DNA of 64,000 nucleotides. Source: Clostridiales bacterium. GTDB lineage: Bacteria > Bacillota > Clostridia > Christensenellales > Borkfalkiaceae. Position numbers and translations under genes: made by a program. Under the pieces are notes generated by a model. It did not search any database, was not told the origin of the DNA, and saw nothing but the letters and a program-made list of their open reading frames with translations. The stretch lies in contig SVHG01000003.1 of assembly GCA_015055965.1 (NCBI GenBank), positions 62,001 to 126,000 of the forward strand, written 5' to 3'. Of the stretch, positions 27,011 through 35,871 are shown piece by piece (within the stretch, counting starts at the first letter, position 1; each line of letters opens with the position of its first letter).

Positions 27011-27508
27011 TTATTGGTTTACAAATACTAAACTGCAGTGTTCGAATTTTAACTCTTGCAAATCAGTTAAAGTCATTGTGAAAGCTAATTTATCACATTC
27101 TAAGTCAATAGGTAGAAGATTTGAAGGGATTGATAACAATTCAACCTGTGCTTCATTAATTTCAATAAAGTTTAACGTACCTAAACTATTTTCCAAAAGT
27201 GAATATTGTTCAGGCTCTTCATCAAAAAAACCATCGTTAAAATCGGTATACGCATCAGGTTCTTCCTTAAAATATCTAACCTTTGCTTTCATTTTGTTCT
27301 TAGTAAAAGAGTATGCTTCAACGAAAAAATACAAATATCCCTTTTGAGGTAAATACTCGCTCCTTACCTGCTCTAAATTAATTTGAGCCACAAAAAATTC
27401 AAAGGGAGAAAATACGTCCTCTTCTAACCACGCATCCGGCAAATATACTTCACCAAACAATTTACTTTCTTCCAACTCCGTTTCCTGATTAATTGCCAGA
27501 AGTTTCAT
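27011..27508 (-). CDS. DUF1963/YwqG-like protein
   Basis: 166 aa, soluble and acidic, function unknown. FFVAQINLEQ...LPQKGYLYFFVEAY...KAKVRYF resembles the core of the DUF1963 (YwqG) family, where a QINL strand and an LP-x-KG-x-L-x-FF strand recur. The match is by eye. ATG 27508 with AAGG upstream is preferred over the longer frame to 27595, which runs deep into the preceding gene. It overlaps that gene by 20 bp and ends the Hsp33 run. Confidence 0.6.
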   Translation of the reverse strand: MKLLAINQETELEESKLFGEVYLPDAWLEEDVFSPFEFFVAQINLEQVRSEYLPQKGYLYFFVEAYSFTKNKMKAKVRYFKEEPDAYTDFNDGFFDEEPEQYSLLENSLGTLNFIEINEAQVELLSIPSNLLPIDLECDKLAFTMTLTDLQELKFEHCSLVFVNQ

Positions 27509-28322
27509 CTTTACTACCCTTAACTCTTTTATAATATATGTCGTTAGAAAAATCGCGTTTTTCCTTATATTCTCCGCCAAACAACTCAATAGCAAATTTT
27601 AATTCCCTAAAGTCAACGTAATTTATCGTTGGCATAGCTATAACCTCTAATAAAGTAGGTAAAGCCTTTTCATCACCGTATCTAGTTACGTAAGTTAAAT
27701 ATAAAGGGATATCGTTAAGATTATTTTTTAATTCCGTGGTAAGTATTTTTAAAATTCTATCATCATGCTTGCAAAGAGAGAAAATTTCAAGAAAATAAAT
27801 AGCGCTACTACCCGCTTTTTCATAAAGAGCTAACGCCTTTTCTTTTGACTGTTCGGGAAAAGTTGCAAGCTTTTCAGCTAAAAGCTCTTTTAAATCCTCG
27901 CTGGTTTTATCATCTAAAAGCATCTCAAAATAACGGTCGAAAGCAGCAGTTGAATGTTTATCGCTTAAAATATTAATACTGTAAAAAATCAATTCTTCAC
28001 TATGAGCGCCATCAATAAAATCAATAACGTATTTTTCACAGTCACTGGCAATCAAAGCTTCACATAAAAAATCAGAAACGGGAACGTCCTGTTCAACGTG
28101 CTCTTTTAATAAATCAGCTAATTCTTTACCACTAAGTCCGCTATAATAATTTTCGGGGGCTATTCCTCCCAATTCCTCAATAGGTGTAGAGCCAAATTCA
28201 AGATATAAAACGGGGATTTTTTCCTCCCACTGCTTTTCTGTAAACTTGCCCTTGTTTTCATTAATATATTTTACAAGAAAATTATCAAAAATAACGTCAA
28301 TATCAACAACTTTAACCTTCAT
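27489..28322 (-). CDS. Hypothetical helical (HEAT-like) protein
   Basis: 277 aa, acidic and predicted mostly helical, no signal or membrane segment. Repeated helix pairs of about 30-35 residues (ELIFYSINILSDKH, LKELLAEKLATFPEQS, AIYFLEIFSLCKHDD, KALPTLLEVIAM) suggest a HEAT/ARM-like solenoid. No catalytic motif is seen. It is 8 bp from the TPR gene and overlaps the DUF1963-like gene, so the three probably act together. Function not recognised. Confidence 0.75.
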   Translation of the reverse strand: MKVKVVDIDVIFDNFLVKYINENKGKFTEKQWEEKIPVLYLEFGSTPIEELGGIAPENYYSGLSGKELADLLKEHVEQDVPVSDFLCEALIASDCEKYVIDFIDGAHSEELIFYSINILSDKHSTAAFDRYFEMLLDDKTSEDLKELLAEKLATFPEQSKEKALALYEKAGSSAIYFLEIFSLCKHDDRILKILTTELKNNLNDIPLYLTYVTRYGDEKALPTLLEVIAMPTINYVDFRELKFAIELFGGEYKEKRDFSNDIYYKRVKGSKDETSGN

Positions 28323-28330
28323 AATACTCC

Positions 28331-29998
28331 TTATTCACTTATAACAAGCTTAATTATTTTATTTACGTTTTCAACCGAAGAGCCTATATACGTAATAAGC
28401 TCTTCCGACATTAATTTAATCTTAATTCCCGCATTAATCGTAATAAAAGCAGCTAATGCAAGAACGTCGTTAACCTTTTTTAAATTTCCGTTAGAAACAA
28501 GCTTATAATAAATATCATAAACGGAATCCTTTAATTTATATAATTCGTTTTCATCATAAGGGGCCATTCTACCAAACGCTATTGCATACGCACCCAAAAA
28601 AATTTCCGAGCAATCTTCAGTAAATTCCACCCTTTCAAAGGGCAAACGGGAATATACGTTACCGTAAACCAATCCGGTAAGCTTATCGTTCCCCATTTCA
28701 ACTAACGCCGTAACGATTATACTTTTAATATTATCAGACAAACGCAAGTCAATAAGCTTTTCTTTTAAAAATTTTTCAGCCTGAGCGCTTTCTAAAAACG
28801 AAACTATCTGGCACGCTATAATTTGAAGCTCCGTGCTATTGGTACAAAAGCATTCTTCTGCAAAATCATAAATCTCACTCGCTTTTTTGCGCAATTGTCT
28901 TTTAGACATAACCAAATACTTAGGAGCAAGCCCTTCAAGCTCTATTATTTTACTTTCAGGAAAAATCAAATTATAAGGAAGAAGTTGAGGAAAGCGCTTA
29001 TTTCCCATCAACATTTCACCTGCTGCCGTTGCGTTATATTGCGCAACCTTAGAATGGGTAACCCTGTAATAATCAACAAAGAAATCCTTTGCTTCATCAT
29101 ATTTTTCAACGTTATATGCAGCAACGCCACAGTAAAAGTAAATTCTTGGCGTACTAAATAAATCACGCAAATAGCGGGAAAATTTATAATTTAGCCCGTG
29201 ATTACCAATTGAGCGAATTAAATGAAAAAACTTAACCAATTGATCAAAATCGCATATTTCCTTTTTCTTTAATTCCGCCAGCGTTTCTTCCGCGCGCCCA
29301 ATATCACTTAAGCAAAAATACGCGCCAAAGATGTTATTTAAAGCATATTCGTAGCTTTCTGAATTTTCATTTATTAGCTGATACCTTTCTATTGCTTTAA
29401 GATATTCGCCGTCAATCATATAAAAAGCGCCTAAAGTTATGCAGGCGTTTTCATATTCAGATGAATCTTCTTTAATCCCCTGCAATAAACTATAAGCCTC
29501 CTCAGCGGAATCTTCAAATAATTCCTTAGCCCTTCGTATCTTATCTTTATCTTCTTCGCCTTGGTCGTCAACGATTTTAAACGGTGGATTCTTTTCCGTT
29601 ACAGTATAAAATAAATCGTATAAATAATCGTCAAAAGGGAGCTCGTCATCAGCCGAATCATTTATTTGCAAATTAAAATAATAGGCAGAAAGGTCGTTTT
29701 CTCCAAGCAGATAATAGTTTCCACCTAATCCGTTATATGCTTCTGCAAAATGCCTTTTAGTAACGCAATTTAGATATTTATACCAATATACCACGCTATT
29801 ACTGTACATTTCCAGCGAAGTATATAAATTAGCGATTTTTTTGTAAATTTTAGGTGAAGGCTTATTATTTTCTAAAAGCGCAAGGTATAACGAAATAGCT
29901 CCTTCGTTATCGCCAACCGATTCCTTTTCCTCGGCAAGCGGAAGAAGATTATTTTCATCCCTTTTAAAAGTAATAATTCCCTGCTCTTTAGTATTCAA
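28331..29998 (-). CDS. TPR-repeat protein of unknown function
   Basis: 555 aa, cytoplasmic, acidic. The N-terminal half carries TPR-like helix pairs (GAISLYLALLENNKPSPKIY, AYNGLGGNYYLLGENDLSAY, ACITLGAFYMIDGEYLKAIE, YFYCGVAAYNVEKYDEAKDF). The C-terminal half looks like a helical HEAT-like scaffold. Proteins of this kind usually mediate protein contacts. It starts 3 nt after the Hsp33 stop. No known family could be named. Confidence 0.8.
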   Translation of the reverse strand: MNTKEQGIITFKRDENNLLPLAEEKESVGDNEGAISLYLALLENNKPSPKIYKKIANLYTSLEMYSNSVVYWYKYLNCVTKRHFAEAYNGLGGNYYLLGENDLSAYYFNLQINDSADDELPFDDYLYDLFYTVTEKNPPFKIVDDQGEEDKDKIRRAKELFEDSAEEAYSLLQGIKEDSSEYENACITLGAFYMIDGEYLKAIERYQLINENSESYEYALNNIFGAYFCLSDIGRAEETLAELKKKEICDFDQLVKFFHLIRSIGNHGLNYKFSRYLRDLFSTPRIYFYCGVAAYNVEKYDEAKDFFVDYYRVTHSKVAQYNATAAGEMLMGNKRFPQLLPYNLIFPESKIIELEGLAPKYLVMSKRQLRKKASEIYDFAEECFCTNSTELQIIACQIVSFLESAQAEKFLKEKLIDLRLSDNIKSIIVTALVEMGNDKLTGLVYGNVYSRLPFERVEFTEDCSEIFLGAYAIAFGRMAPYDENELYKLKDSVYDIYYKLVSNGNLKKVNDVLALAAFITINAGIKIKLMSEELITYIGSSVENVNKIIKLVISE

Positions 29999-30001
29999 AG
30001 C

Positions 30002-30877
30002 TTACCCCTTTGGATTAATAGCATCAGCTATCAAGCCGTCTATATCGTCTTTATTGTAAACGTAGTTCTTATTACAAAAATGGCAGTGTATTTCTATTTT
30101 ACCTTCCTTTTCTAAGGTATCGTATAACTCTTGCTTACCTAAGGTCAATAATATTGAGTCAATATATTCTTTTGAACAAATACACTTATATTTTGGCGTG
30201 TATTTTTCATACGAATAATCTGTAAAAGCCCTATTAATAAAGGCCTCTGCCCCTTCATTTTGCATTACGGTTGAAATATCGCCTAAGGTCATAAGCAACT
30301 CTTCAGCCTTAATTACGGCATCCTCTTCAGCTTGCGGTAAGGTTTGAAAAATAACACCACCCGCGCCAATGCATTCGTAATTTTTACCTATTTTAACACC
30401 TAAAGCCATACCCGTTGGCTGTTGCTCGGAAAAGGTGTAATATGACGCAAAATCTTCTGCTATTTCACCGCTTACAATCTCTGCACTTCCGGTATACGGC
30501 TCTTTTAACCCCATACTTTTTACAACGGTCATTCTACCGCGACCTACGCATCCCGCGACGTCTAGCTTTCCTTTTCCGTTTAAAGGTAAATCGCATTGTG
30601 GATTATCAATATATCCGCGAATATTCAATTGACTGTCCCCCGCTACAACTATATGACCACCAACGCCATCGCCGCTAAAAGTAACTGAAAGTCTATCATC
30701 TTCACCTTTTAAGGTTGAAGACATAAAAGCCGCAGCAATCATAGTTCTTCCTAACGCCGCCGCTGCTAGCGGAGATAAATTGTGTATTTTTATTGCTTCA
30801 TTCACTAATTCAGTTGCTTCAATTACCGTAACTGAAATATTATTGTTAAAAGCAATTCCCTTATATAATACGTCCAT
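30002..30877 (-). CDS. hslO: Redox-regulated chaperone Hsp33
   Basis: Holdase chaperone activated by oxidation of a four-cysteine zinc centre under oxidative and heat stress. 291 aa; N-terminal signature NLSPLAAAALGRTMIAAAFM, DRLSVTFSGDGVGGHI and the conserved QPTGMALGVKIG. The C-terminal zinc ligands are in KCICSKEY and CHFCNKNY, with redox spacing preserved. Sits 3 nt downstream of the methyltransferase stop and 3 nt upstream of the TPR gene. Confidence 0.96.
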   Translation of the reverse strand: MDVLYKGIAFNNNISVTVIEATELVNEAIKIHNLSPLAAAALGRTMIAAAFMSSTLKGEDDRLSVTFSGDGVGGHIVVAGDSQLNIRGYIDNPQCDLPLNGKGKLDVAGCVGRGRMTVVKSMGLKEPYTGSAEIVSGEIAEDFASYYTFSEQQPTGMALGVKIGKNYECIGAGGVIFQTLPQAEEDAVIKAEELLMTLGDISTVMQNEGAEAFINRAFTDYSYEKYTPKYKCICSKEYIDSILLTLGKQELYDTLEKEGKIEIHCHFCNKNYVYNKDDIDGLIADAINPKG

Positions 30878-30880
30878 TTT

Positions 30881-31621
30881 TTATTCCTTAATTGCAGTAA
30901 AATGTATTCTATGGCTTGTTTCGGTATATTTACCCATATCGCCCTCTACTTCAAGCACTTTAAATCCTGCTTCAGTTAAGGCGTTTTGCAAAAACTCTTT
31001 GGTATGAATAAATTCAATAAGCTGGCTTTCGCGCTTTATATACTTATCGTTTTCACGCAAGAAAACGCTCATATCCATTTGCACTCTATCTTCATAGGGT
31101 TTGTTAAACCATATATAAGAATAATCGTCGTCATCTTCACAGAAGGTGTTATCCGCAATAACGTTTCTTAATTTATACTCACTTGAAACGTCAAAATGTA
31201 ATAGTCCACCTCGTTTTAATATAGAAGCGAAATTTTTAAAGGTCTTAACGATTTTTTCAGGTGGCAAACAATTAATTGCATCGTTTATCGCAGTAATAAA
31301 ATCTACTTTGGCATTAAATTTAAAGGTTGTCATATCGCCCACGATATAGGAAATAAAAAGACCTTCCTTTGCCGTTATCTTTTGCGCCGAAGTAAGCATT
31401 TCAGGCGAAATATCCATACCGCAAACGTTATAACCGCATTTCTTTAATGCGCGAGTAAAATAACCGCTTCCACAAGCAATATCTATACCCGTAGCTCCAT
31501 TAGAAAATAAGTTTCTAATTTTATTTGTAACGTAATTCGCCCAACCCTCATAATCGCAATTATTAACCATTGAATAATCGTAAAATTCAGCAACTGAAGC
31601 AAACAATTGTGTTTTTTTCAT
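30881..31621 (-). CDS. Class I SAM-dependent methyltransferase
   Basis: 246 aa, single methyltransferase domain of the Methyltransf_25/11 type. Motif I GIDIACGSGYFTRAL, acidic loop CGMDISPEMLTSA, motif II VDFITAINDAINCL and LLHFDVSSEY. Substrate unknown; small-molecule and tRNA roles are both possible. Leads into hslO with a 3-bp gap and follows the membrane protein after 46 bp containing a perfect hairpin. Confidence 0.88.
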   Translation of the reverse strand: MKKTQLFASVAEFYDYSMVNNCDYEGWANYVTNKIRNLFSNGATGIDIACGSGYFTRALKKCGYNVCGMDISPEMLTSAQKITAKEGLFISYIVGDMTTFKFNAKVDFITAINDAINCLPPEKIVKTFKNFASILKRGGLLHFDVSSEYKLRNVIADNTFCEDDDDYSYIWFNKPYEDRVQMDMSVFLRENDKYIKRESQLIEFIHTKEFLQNALTEAGFKVLEVEGDMGKYTETSHRIHFTAIKE

Positions 31622-31641
31622 AAATACACCTAATCAATTTA

Positions 31642-31662
31642 GGGCGGAAAGAAATTCCGCCC
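31642..31662 (-). other. Intercistronic hairpin without U-tract
   Basis: GGGCGGAA and TTCCGCCC form a perfect 8-bp stem with a 5-nt loop between the membrane-protein stop and the methyltransferase start. No U-run follows on either strand, so it is more likely an mRNA-processing or stability element than a terminator. Confidence 0.6.
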
Positions 31663-31667
31663 CATAA

Positions 31668-32876
31668 TTATTCGTCGTCATCAACGTCCGTTGAAGAATC
31701 GTCAATAGGTAGATCATCTTCCTCTAAAATCGTGTTTGCAGAAATCTTTCCTGATAAAACGTCTTCAACGTATTCATCACTAGCCTTACGCATAGCTTCT
31801 TTACTTTCCTCTAAGCGCTTTAAATCCGCTCTAGAGAAGGTTTCGGGTATCTCAACTATTTCTATATCGTAGTCAGTTATAGGCTTTATAGGACGTTTAC
31901 CAAGGGTAGAACGCTCGTAAGAGAAATCACTTTCTTCTTCATCAGGCGTTTTACTGTAAATACCTCTATTCTTAACCGCGCCGGGAACTTTATCGTTAAT
32001 AAACTTATCGAAAGCCCACTGCGAATAGTTAGTCCACACAAGCATTGCAATTGAAAGGCCAAAGAATAAGAAGATAATTAAACCAAAAGCAAAGGCAGTA
32101 TTACCTAAGCACATAATTATTACGGTAACCAATGCAAAAGCCGCAAAGAAAACGTTAGAAGGAACTAACGCAATAGTCATAATAATTGCATTTCTAATTA
32201 ATTGACCAAATTTTAAATCGTAGGTAACGCCCATTGATAACATATATAAATAAGCGATACTTATAAAAGCGATCATTATATATGATAATACGTTAGAAAG
32301 CGTAAATAACCAATGTCCACCGCTCTGCGCTATTTGAAGATTAATTGAAGAAATGGTAAAAATTGAAGCAGATAGTAAAACGGTATACATTAAGGTTGAA
32401 AGCATTACTACAAAGTAATTCTTTTTAACACCGGTCCAAAAATCCTTGCCAACGAACACGCCTTCTGCCCAAACCATATTACGCATTACGTACATTCCGC
32501 CAGAAATACCAATTGAAGCAATTAAACCTGCAAGAGGCAAGAAAATTATTGAAGAAATATTTGCTCTTAAGTAAATTTCTTCATTAAAGCCTGCTGCCAA
32601 AAAGAAACCGGGATATCCTAACCCAACGTTTTGTGAAAAAGGACCGGTTAACGCGCCATACTGCACTTGAGAGTAACGTAAAAATACAATAAATAAAACG
32701 GGTAAAATAAATATGAGGGTAAGTAAATTTAACCCTATTAATTTACCGGTATTACTTTTAAATAAATCCCATCCAAGCTCCCAACGGTTACCGGGAAGAG
32801 TTCCACGGGCATAGCTATCAGATCTTTCAGGACCTTCTATCATTTTAGCTATAAAGCCTTTTTTCTTAGTAGCCAT
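31668..32876 (-). CDS. Polytopic membrane protein with long acidic tail
   Basis: About 402 aa. A basic N-terminus and the segment GNRWELGWDLFKSNTGKLI precede about six to seven hydrophobic segments (residues 45-280). A charged cytoplasmic tail of about 110 residues rich in Asp/Glu (ends DDSSTDVDDDE) follows. The overall pattern is loosely like DUF624/YesL membrane proteins but I cannot place it firmly. ATG 32876 has GGAG 6 nt upstream; the frame start at 32888 lacks one. Function unknown. Confidence 0.8.
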   Translation of the reverse strand: MATKKKGFIAKMIEGPERSDSYARGTLPGNRWELGWDLFKSNTGKLIGLNLLTLIFILPVLFIVFLRYSQVQYGALTGPFSQNVGLGYPGFFLAAGFNEEIYLRANISSIIFLPLAGLIASIGISGGMYVMRNMVWAEGVFVGKDFWTGVKKNYFVVMLSTLMYTVLLSASIFTISSINLQIAQSGGHWLFTLSNVLSYIMIAFISIAYLYMLSMGVTYDLKFGQLIRNAIIMTIALVPSNVFFAAFALVTVIIMCLGNTAFAFGLIIFLFFGLSIAMLVWTNYSQWAFDKFINDKVPGAVKNRGIYSKTPDEEESDFSYERSTLGKRPIKPITDYDIEIVEIPETFSRADLKRLEESKEAMRKASDEYVEDVLSGKISANTILEEDDLPIDDSSTDVDDDE

Positions 32877-33038
32877 AAAATACTCCATTATATATTATTT
32901 AAATATATAATAATCTATTTTTAATTTTTTTTCAATCAAAAACAGGCAATTTTGCGAATTAATAACTCAAATTTCAAAATTCGTTCTTTTAAGACAGGTT
33001 TTTTGCATAATTCTTGCTCTTATTTTTCTCCTTCAACA

Positions 33039-33052
33039 TATAATTTACTATG
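33039..33052 (+). promoter_or_regulatory. TATAAT directly upstream of the dapA start
   Basis: TATAAT (33039-33044) lies only 5 nt before the dapA ATG, with a weak -35-like TTGCTC 19 nt upstream. No Shine-Dalgarno sequence is seen before dapA. If this -10 is used, transcription would start at or next to the ATG, giving a leaderless mRNA. Confidence 0.5.
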
Positions 33053-33934
33053 AAGAATTTAACAATTTCAGGTTTAATTACTGCACTAATTACCCCATTT
33101 AAAAACAACCGCATAGATTATCTTTCTTTGCAAAATCTTTTAGAAATGCAAATAAATTCTAAAGTAGATGCCGTCGTGTTGTTTGGAACGACGGGCGAAG
33201 GCGCTAGCTTAAGCCTTGCCGAGAAAAAAAGCATTTTTCTTTTAACAAAAGCCGTTGTTAAGAATAAAATGCCAATTATAACCTGTATTTCCTCCCCCGT
33301 TACTAGTGATGCAATAAATCTTGCAAAACACTTTGAAGGATGGGGGGCTAATGCAAACATGCTAATTTCACCATATTATTACAAATGCACGGAAGAAGGA
33401 ATAATAGAGCACTTTGATAAAGTTATAAACGCAACGTCTATTCCAATCATTCCGTACAACGTACCATCGCGAACTAACTGTAATTTAATGGATATGCCAA
33501 ACGTTTTAAAATATTTTAATTCAAACAGTAAAATTGCAGCAATAAAGCAAGCCGATTCATCTTTAAAAAACTGTATTGATTTAAAAAACAAAACGGCAAT
33601 ACCCTTATTATGCGGAAACGACGAATTTTTATTAGAATGCTTACAATCGGGGTATATTGGCGCAATATCAGTTATTTCAAATATATTTCCAAGTGAAATG
33701 AAGCAAATTATTGCACTTACAACACAGAAAAAAATTGAAAAAGCTGCATCAATTTTTAACAAATTAGCGGTACTTATACAAGCTTTAAACGATCTACCAA
33801 ACCCAATAAGTGTAAAATATGCAGCAAGTATACTTTTGAATTGTGAAGCATCCTTAAGACTTCCTCTATGCGAACCAAACGAAGAATTAAAGAAAAAAAT
33901 ACACAAAGCAATATTATATTATAAGGAGAATTAA
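33050..33934 (+). CDS. dapA: 4-hydroxy-tetrahydrodipicolinate synthase
   Basis: Condenses pyruvate with aspartate semialdehyde, the first committed step toward lysine, diaminopimelate and dipicolinate. 294 aa TIM barrel of the class I aldolase family. FGTTGEGASL holds the Thr pair, IPYNVPSRT the conserved Tyr (136), and IAAIKQAD the Schiff-base Lys (166). The stop overlaps the dapB ATG by 1 bp. No lysine riboswitch is present upstream, and no ribosome site is visible. Confidence 0.95.
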   Translation: MKNLTISGLITALITPFKNNRIDYLSLQNLLEMQINSKVDAVVLFGTTGEGASLSLAEKKSIFLLTKAVVKNKMPIITCISSPVTSDAINLAKHFEGWGANANMLISPYYYKCTEEGIIEHFDKVINATSIPIIPYNVPSRTNCNLMDMPNVLKYFNSNSKIAAIKQADSSLKNCIDLKNKTAIPLLCGNDEFLLECLQSGYIGAISVISNIFPSEMKQIIALTTQKKIEKAASIFNKLAVLIQALNDLPNPISVKYAASILLNCEASLRLPLCEPNEELKKKIHKAILYYKEN

Positions 33935-34614
33935 TGAAATCACTTCTAATTAGCGGAATAAGCGGTCAAGTAGGTACACAGGTTGCAAGGCTTGCAAAAG
34001 AATACTCATTTAACGTAGTTTGTGGGGTTGATAGAAAGACTTTTTCTGAAGTCGATTGCCCCGTTTATCAAAACTTTAACGAGGTTAAGGAAAACATTGA
34101 TATAATCATTGATTTTTCATCCCCATCTTTAACCGAAGAAGCTATTGACTTTGCAACCGAGCGTGGATGCGCCTTAGTAAGCGGAACTACCGCGCTATTA
34201 ATAAATCAAAAATTCAAGCTTAAACTTCTTTCACAAATCAAGCCTGTTTGTCATTCAAACAACTTTTCTCAAAACATAATACACTTTCTTAACGCTTCAA
34301 GGCTTTTAAAAAAGCAACTAAAGGACTTTGACGTTACTCTAATTGAAGAACACAATAAAAACAAGAAAGATTCTCCCAGCGGAACTGCAAAGCATTTGGC
34401 GGAAGCTTTGTGCATTAAAAACGTTCATTCAATAAGAGGGGGAAACATTTCAGGACTACATAAAATTATATTTTTAGGCAACGGCGAAGAAATAGAAATC
34501 ATTCACCGTGCCTATGAAAAGTCCATTTTTGCAAAAGGAGCACTATATTGTGCGCAAAAGCTATTAACCAAAGAAAAAGGGCTTTATTCGCTGAACGATA
34601 TAATCAACGAATAA
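33934..34614 (+). CDS. dapB: 4-hydroxy-tetrahydrodipicolinate reductase
   Basis: NAD(P)H-dependent second step after DapA. 226 aa, shorter than the usual 240-270. Rossmann start LLISGISGQVGTQVARL; substrate loop LIEEHNKNKKDSPSGTAKHLAEAL with the conserved SGTA; SGTT in the cofactor region. Translationally coupled to dapA. Its final codons also encode, on the other strand, the terminator hairpin of the M16 peptidase gene. Confidence 0.93.
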   Translation: MKSLLISGISGQVGTQVARLAKEYSFNVVCGVDRKTFSEVDCPVYQNFNEVKENIDIIIDFSSPSLTEEAIDFATERGCALVSGTTALLINQKFKLKLLSQIKPVCHSNNFSQNIIHFLNASRLLKKQLKDFDVTLIEEHNKNKKDSPSGTAKHLAEALCIKNVHSIRGGNISGLHKIIFLGNGEEIEIIHRAYEKSIFAKGALYCAQKLLTKEKGLYSLNDIINE

Positions 34615-34619
34615 GCCCT
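34571..34619 (-). terminator. Terminator of the M16 peptidase gene inside dapB
   Basis: AGGGCTTATTCG pairs with CGAATAAAGCCCT (one bulge) and is followed by TTTTTCTTT on the minus strand. The hairpin begins 13 nt after the M16 stop and lies almost entirely inside the dapB coding end. Confidence 0.75.
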
Positions 34620-34632
34620 ATATAAACTTATT

Positions 34633-35871
34633 TTATCTAAGCGGTTTTACACCCTTACCCACTATTGAAGTAGCCATAACGGAAGAATTAAATCTTTCTT
34701 TTGCAACTTGGTTAACTTCTTCAAGAGTAAGCACAGATAATTTATTTAATTCTTTTTCCACATCAAAAATATCATTAGTTAACAGTAATCTTTTTCCGTA
34801 AGACATCATTAGGCTTGACGTACTTTCGCTAGAAAGCGCCGTTGAGCCTTTTATTTGCTCTTTAGCGCGGTTTAACTCTTTAAGAGTTATTCCGTTATTA
34901 GATAAACCGTTTAACTCTTCCAATATGCAATCGTAGGCGCTTTTAACAGTTTTAGGATTTACTCCTGCATAAATATATAACACCCCTGCCTCTTTATAGG
35001 AAGACATAAATGAATATACGGAATACGCTAATCCACGTTTTTCACGAACGGATTGAAATAACCTACTACTCATTCCCCCACCTAAAATAGAGCTTAGGCA
35101 TAAGGAAGCGTATCTTTTATCGGATGATATTTCCGCAGAAGGTATTGCTAAACCAAAATGCACTTGCTCAATACTTTTATCAACGCAAACGTCATTCGTG
35201 TAAACGTTGGTTTCTACCAAATGTGGAACGTAAATACTTTCACCTTGATAATCGGCAAAATATTTGTCTACCATATCGATAACTTCTTCGTATTTAACCT
35301 TGCCGGCAAAAGAAATAACGGTATTTTTTGGAACGTAATATTTTTTTCTATAATTAAAAATATCATCCCTAGAAAATCTTAAAGCGTTTTCCATTGGCCC
35401 TAAAATAGTCGCGCCGTATCCCCTATCCCCAAAAAATGCGGTTGCAAGCTTATCGATACATAAATCATCCGGAGTATCCTCCGTCATGTTTATTTCTTCA
35501 ATAATAACCGTTCTTTCCTTATCTAACTCTTCTTTGGGATAAACCGAATTTAAAAAGATATCACTTAATATTTCAAAGCTTTTTTCAACGTGATCCCTAA
35601 TACATTTTACGTAATAACAGGTTACGTCTTTAGATGTAAAAGCGTTAATTTGAGCGCCTATACTGTCTATTTCATCAGAAATATCAAAAGCCGTTCTCTT
35701 TTCCGTTCCTTTAAAATTAACGTGTTCTATAAAATGTGAAATGCCGTTTTCGCTTTGCGTTTCAAACGCGCTACCAACCCCTACCATGATTCCCATAGTA
35801 ACCGATTGAACGTATTCTATTTCTTTTACTATTACTCTTAATCCGTTAGGATAAGTTTTTACTTTAACCAT
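34633..35871 (-). CDS. mlpA: M16 family zinc peptidase (MlpA/YmxG-like)
   Basis: Insulinase/processing-peptidase family zinc protease, 412 aa. The inverted zinc motif HFIEH is at residues 46-50 with the distal Glu in EEINMTEDTPDD. A second, non-catalytic M16 half carries LSSILGGGMSSRLFQSVREKRGLAYSV. Upstream is a YlxY-like protein, the same neighbour as B. subtilis mlpA (ymxG). Cytoplasmic (no signal). It overlaps the upstream gene by 8 bp. Confidence 0.9.
   Translation of the reverse strand: MVKVKTYPNGLRVIVKEIEYVQSVTMGIMVGVGSAFETQSENGISHFIEHVNFKGTEKRTAFDISDEIDSIGAQINAFTSKDVTCYYVKCIRDHVEKSFEILSDIFLNSVYPKEELDKERTVIIEEINMTEDTPDDLCIDKLATAFFGDRGYGATILGPMENALRFSRDDIFNYRKKYYVPKNTVISFAGKVKYEEVIDMVDKYFADYQGESIYVPHLVETNVYTNDVCVDKSIEQVHFGLAIPSAEISSDKRYASLCLSSILGGGMSSRLFQSVREKRGLAYSVYSFMSSYKEAGVLYIYAGVNPKTVKSAYDCILEELNGLSNNGITLKELNRAKEQIKGSTALSSESTSSLMMSYGKRLLLTNDIFDVEKELNKLSVLTLEEVNQVAKERFNSSVMATSIVGKGVKPLR

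Noticed and set aside
32889..33049. Lysine riboswitch upstream of dapA
   Set aside because: Only 160 bp of A/T-rich DNA shared with a divergent gene; no L-box conserved core or multi-stem structure seen.
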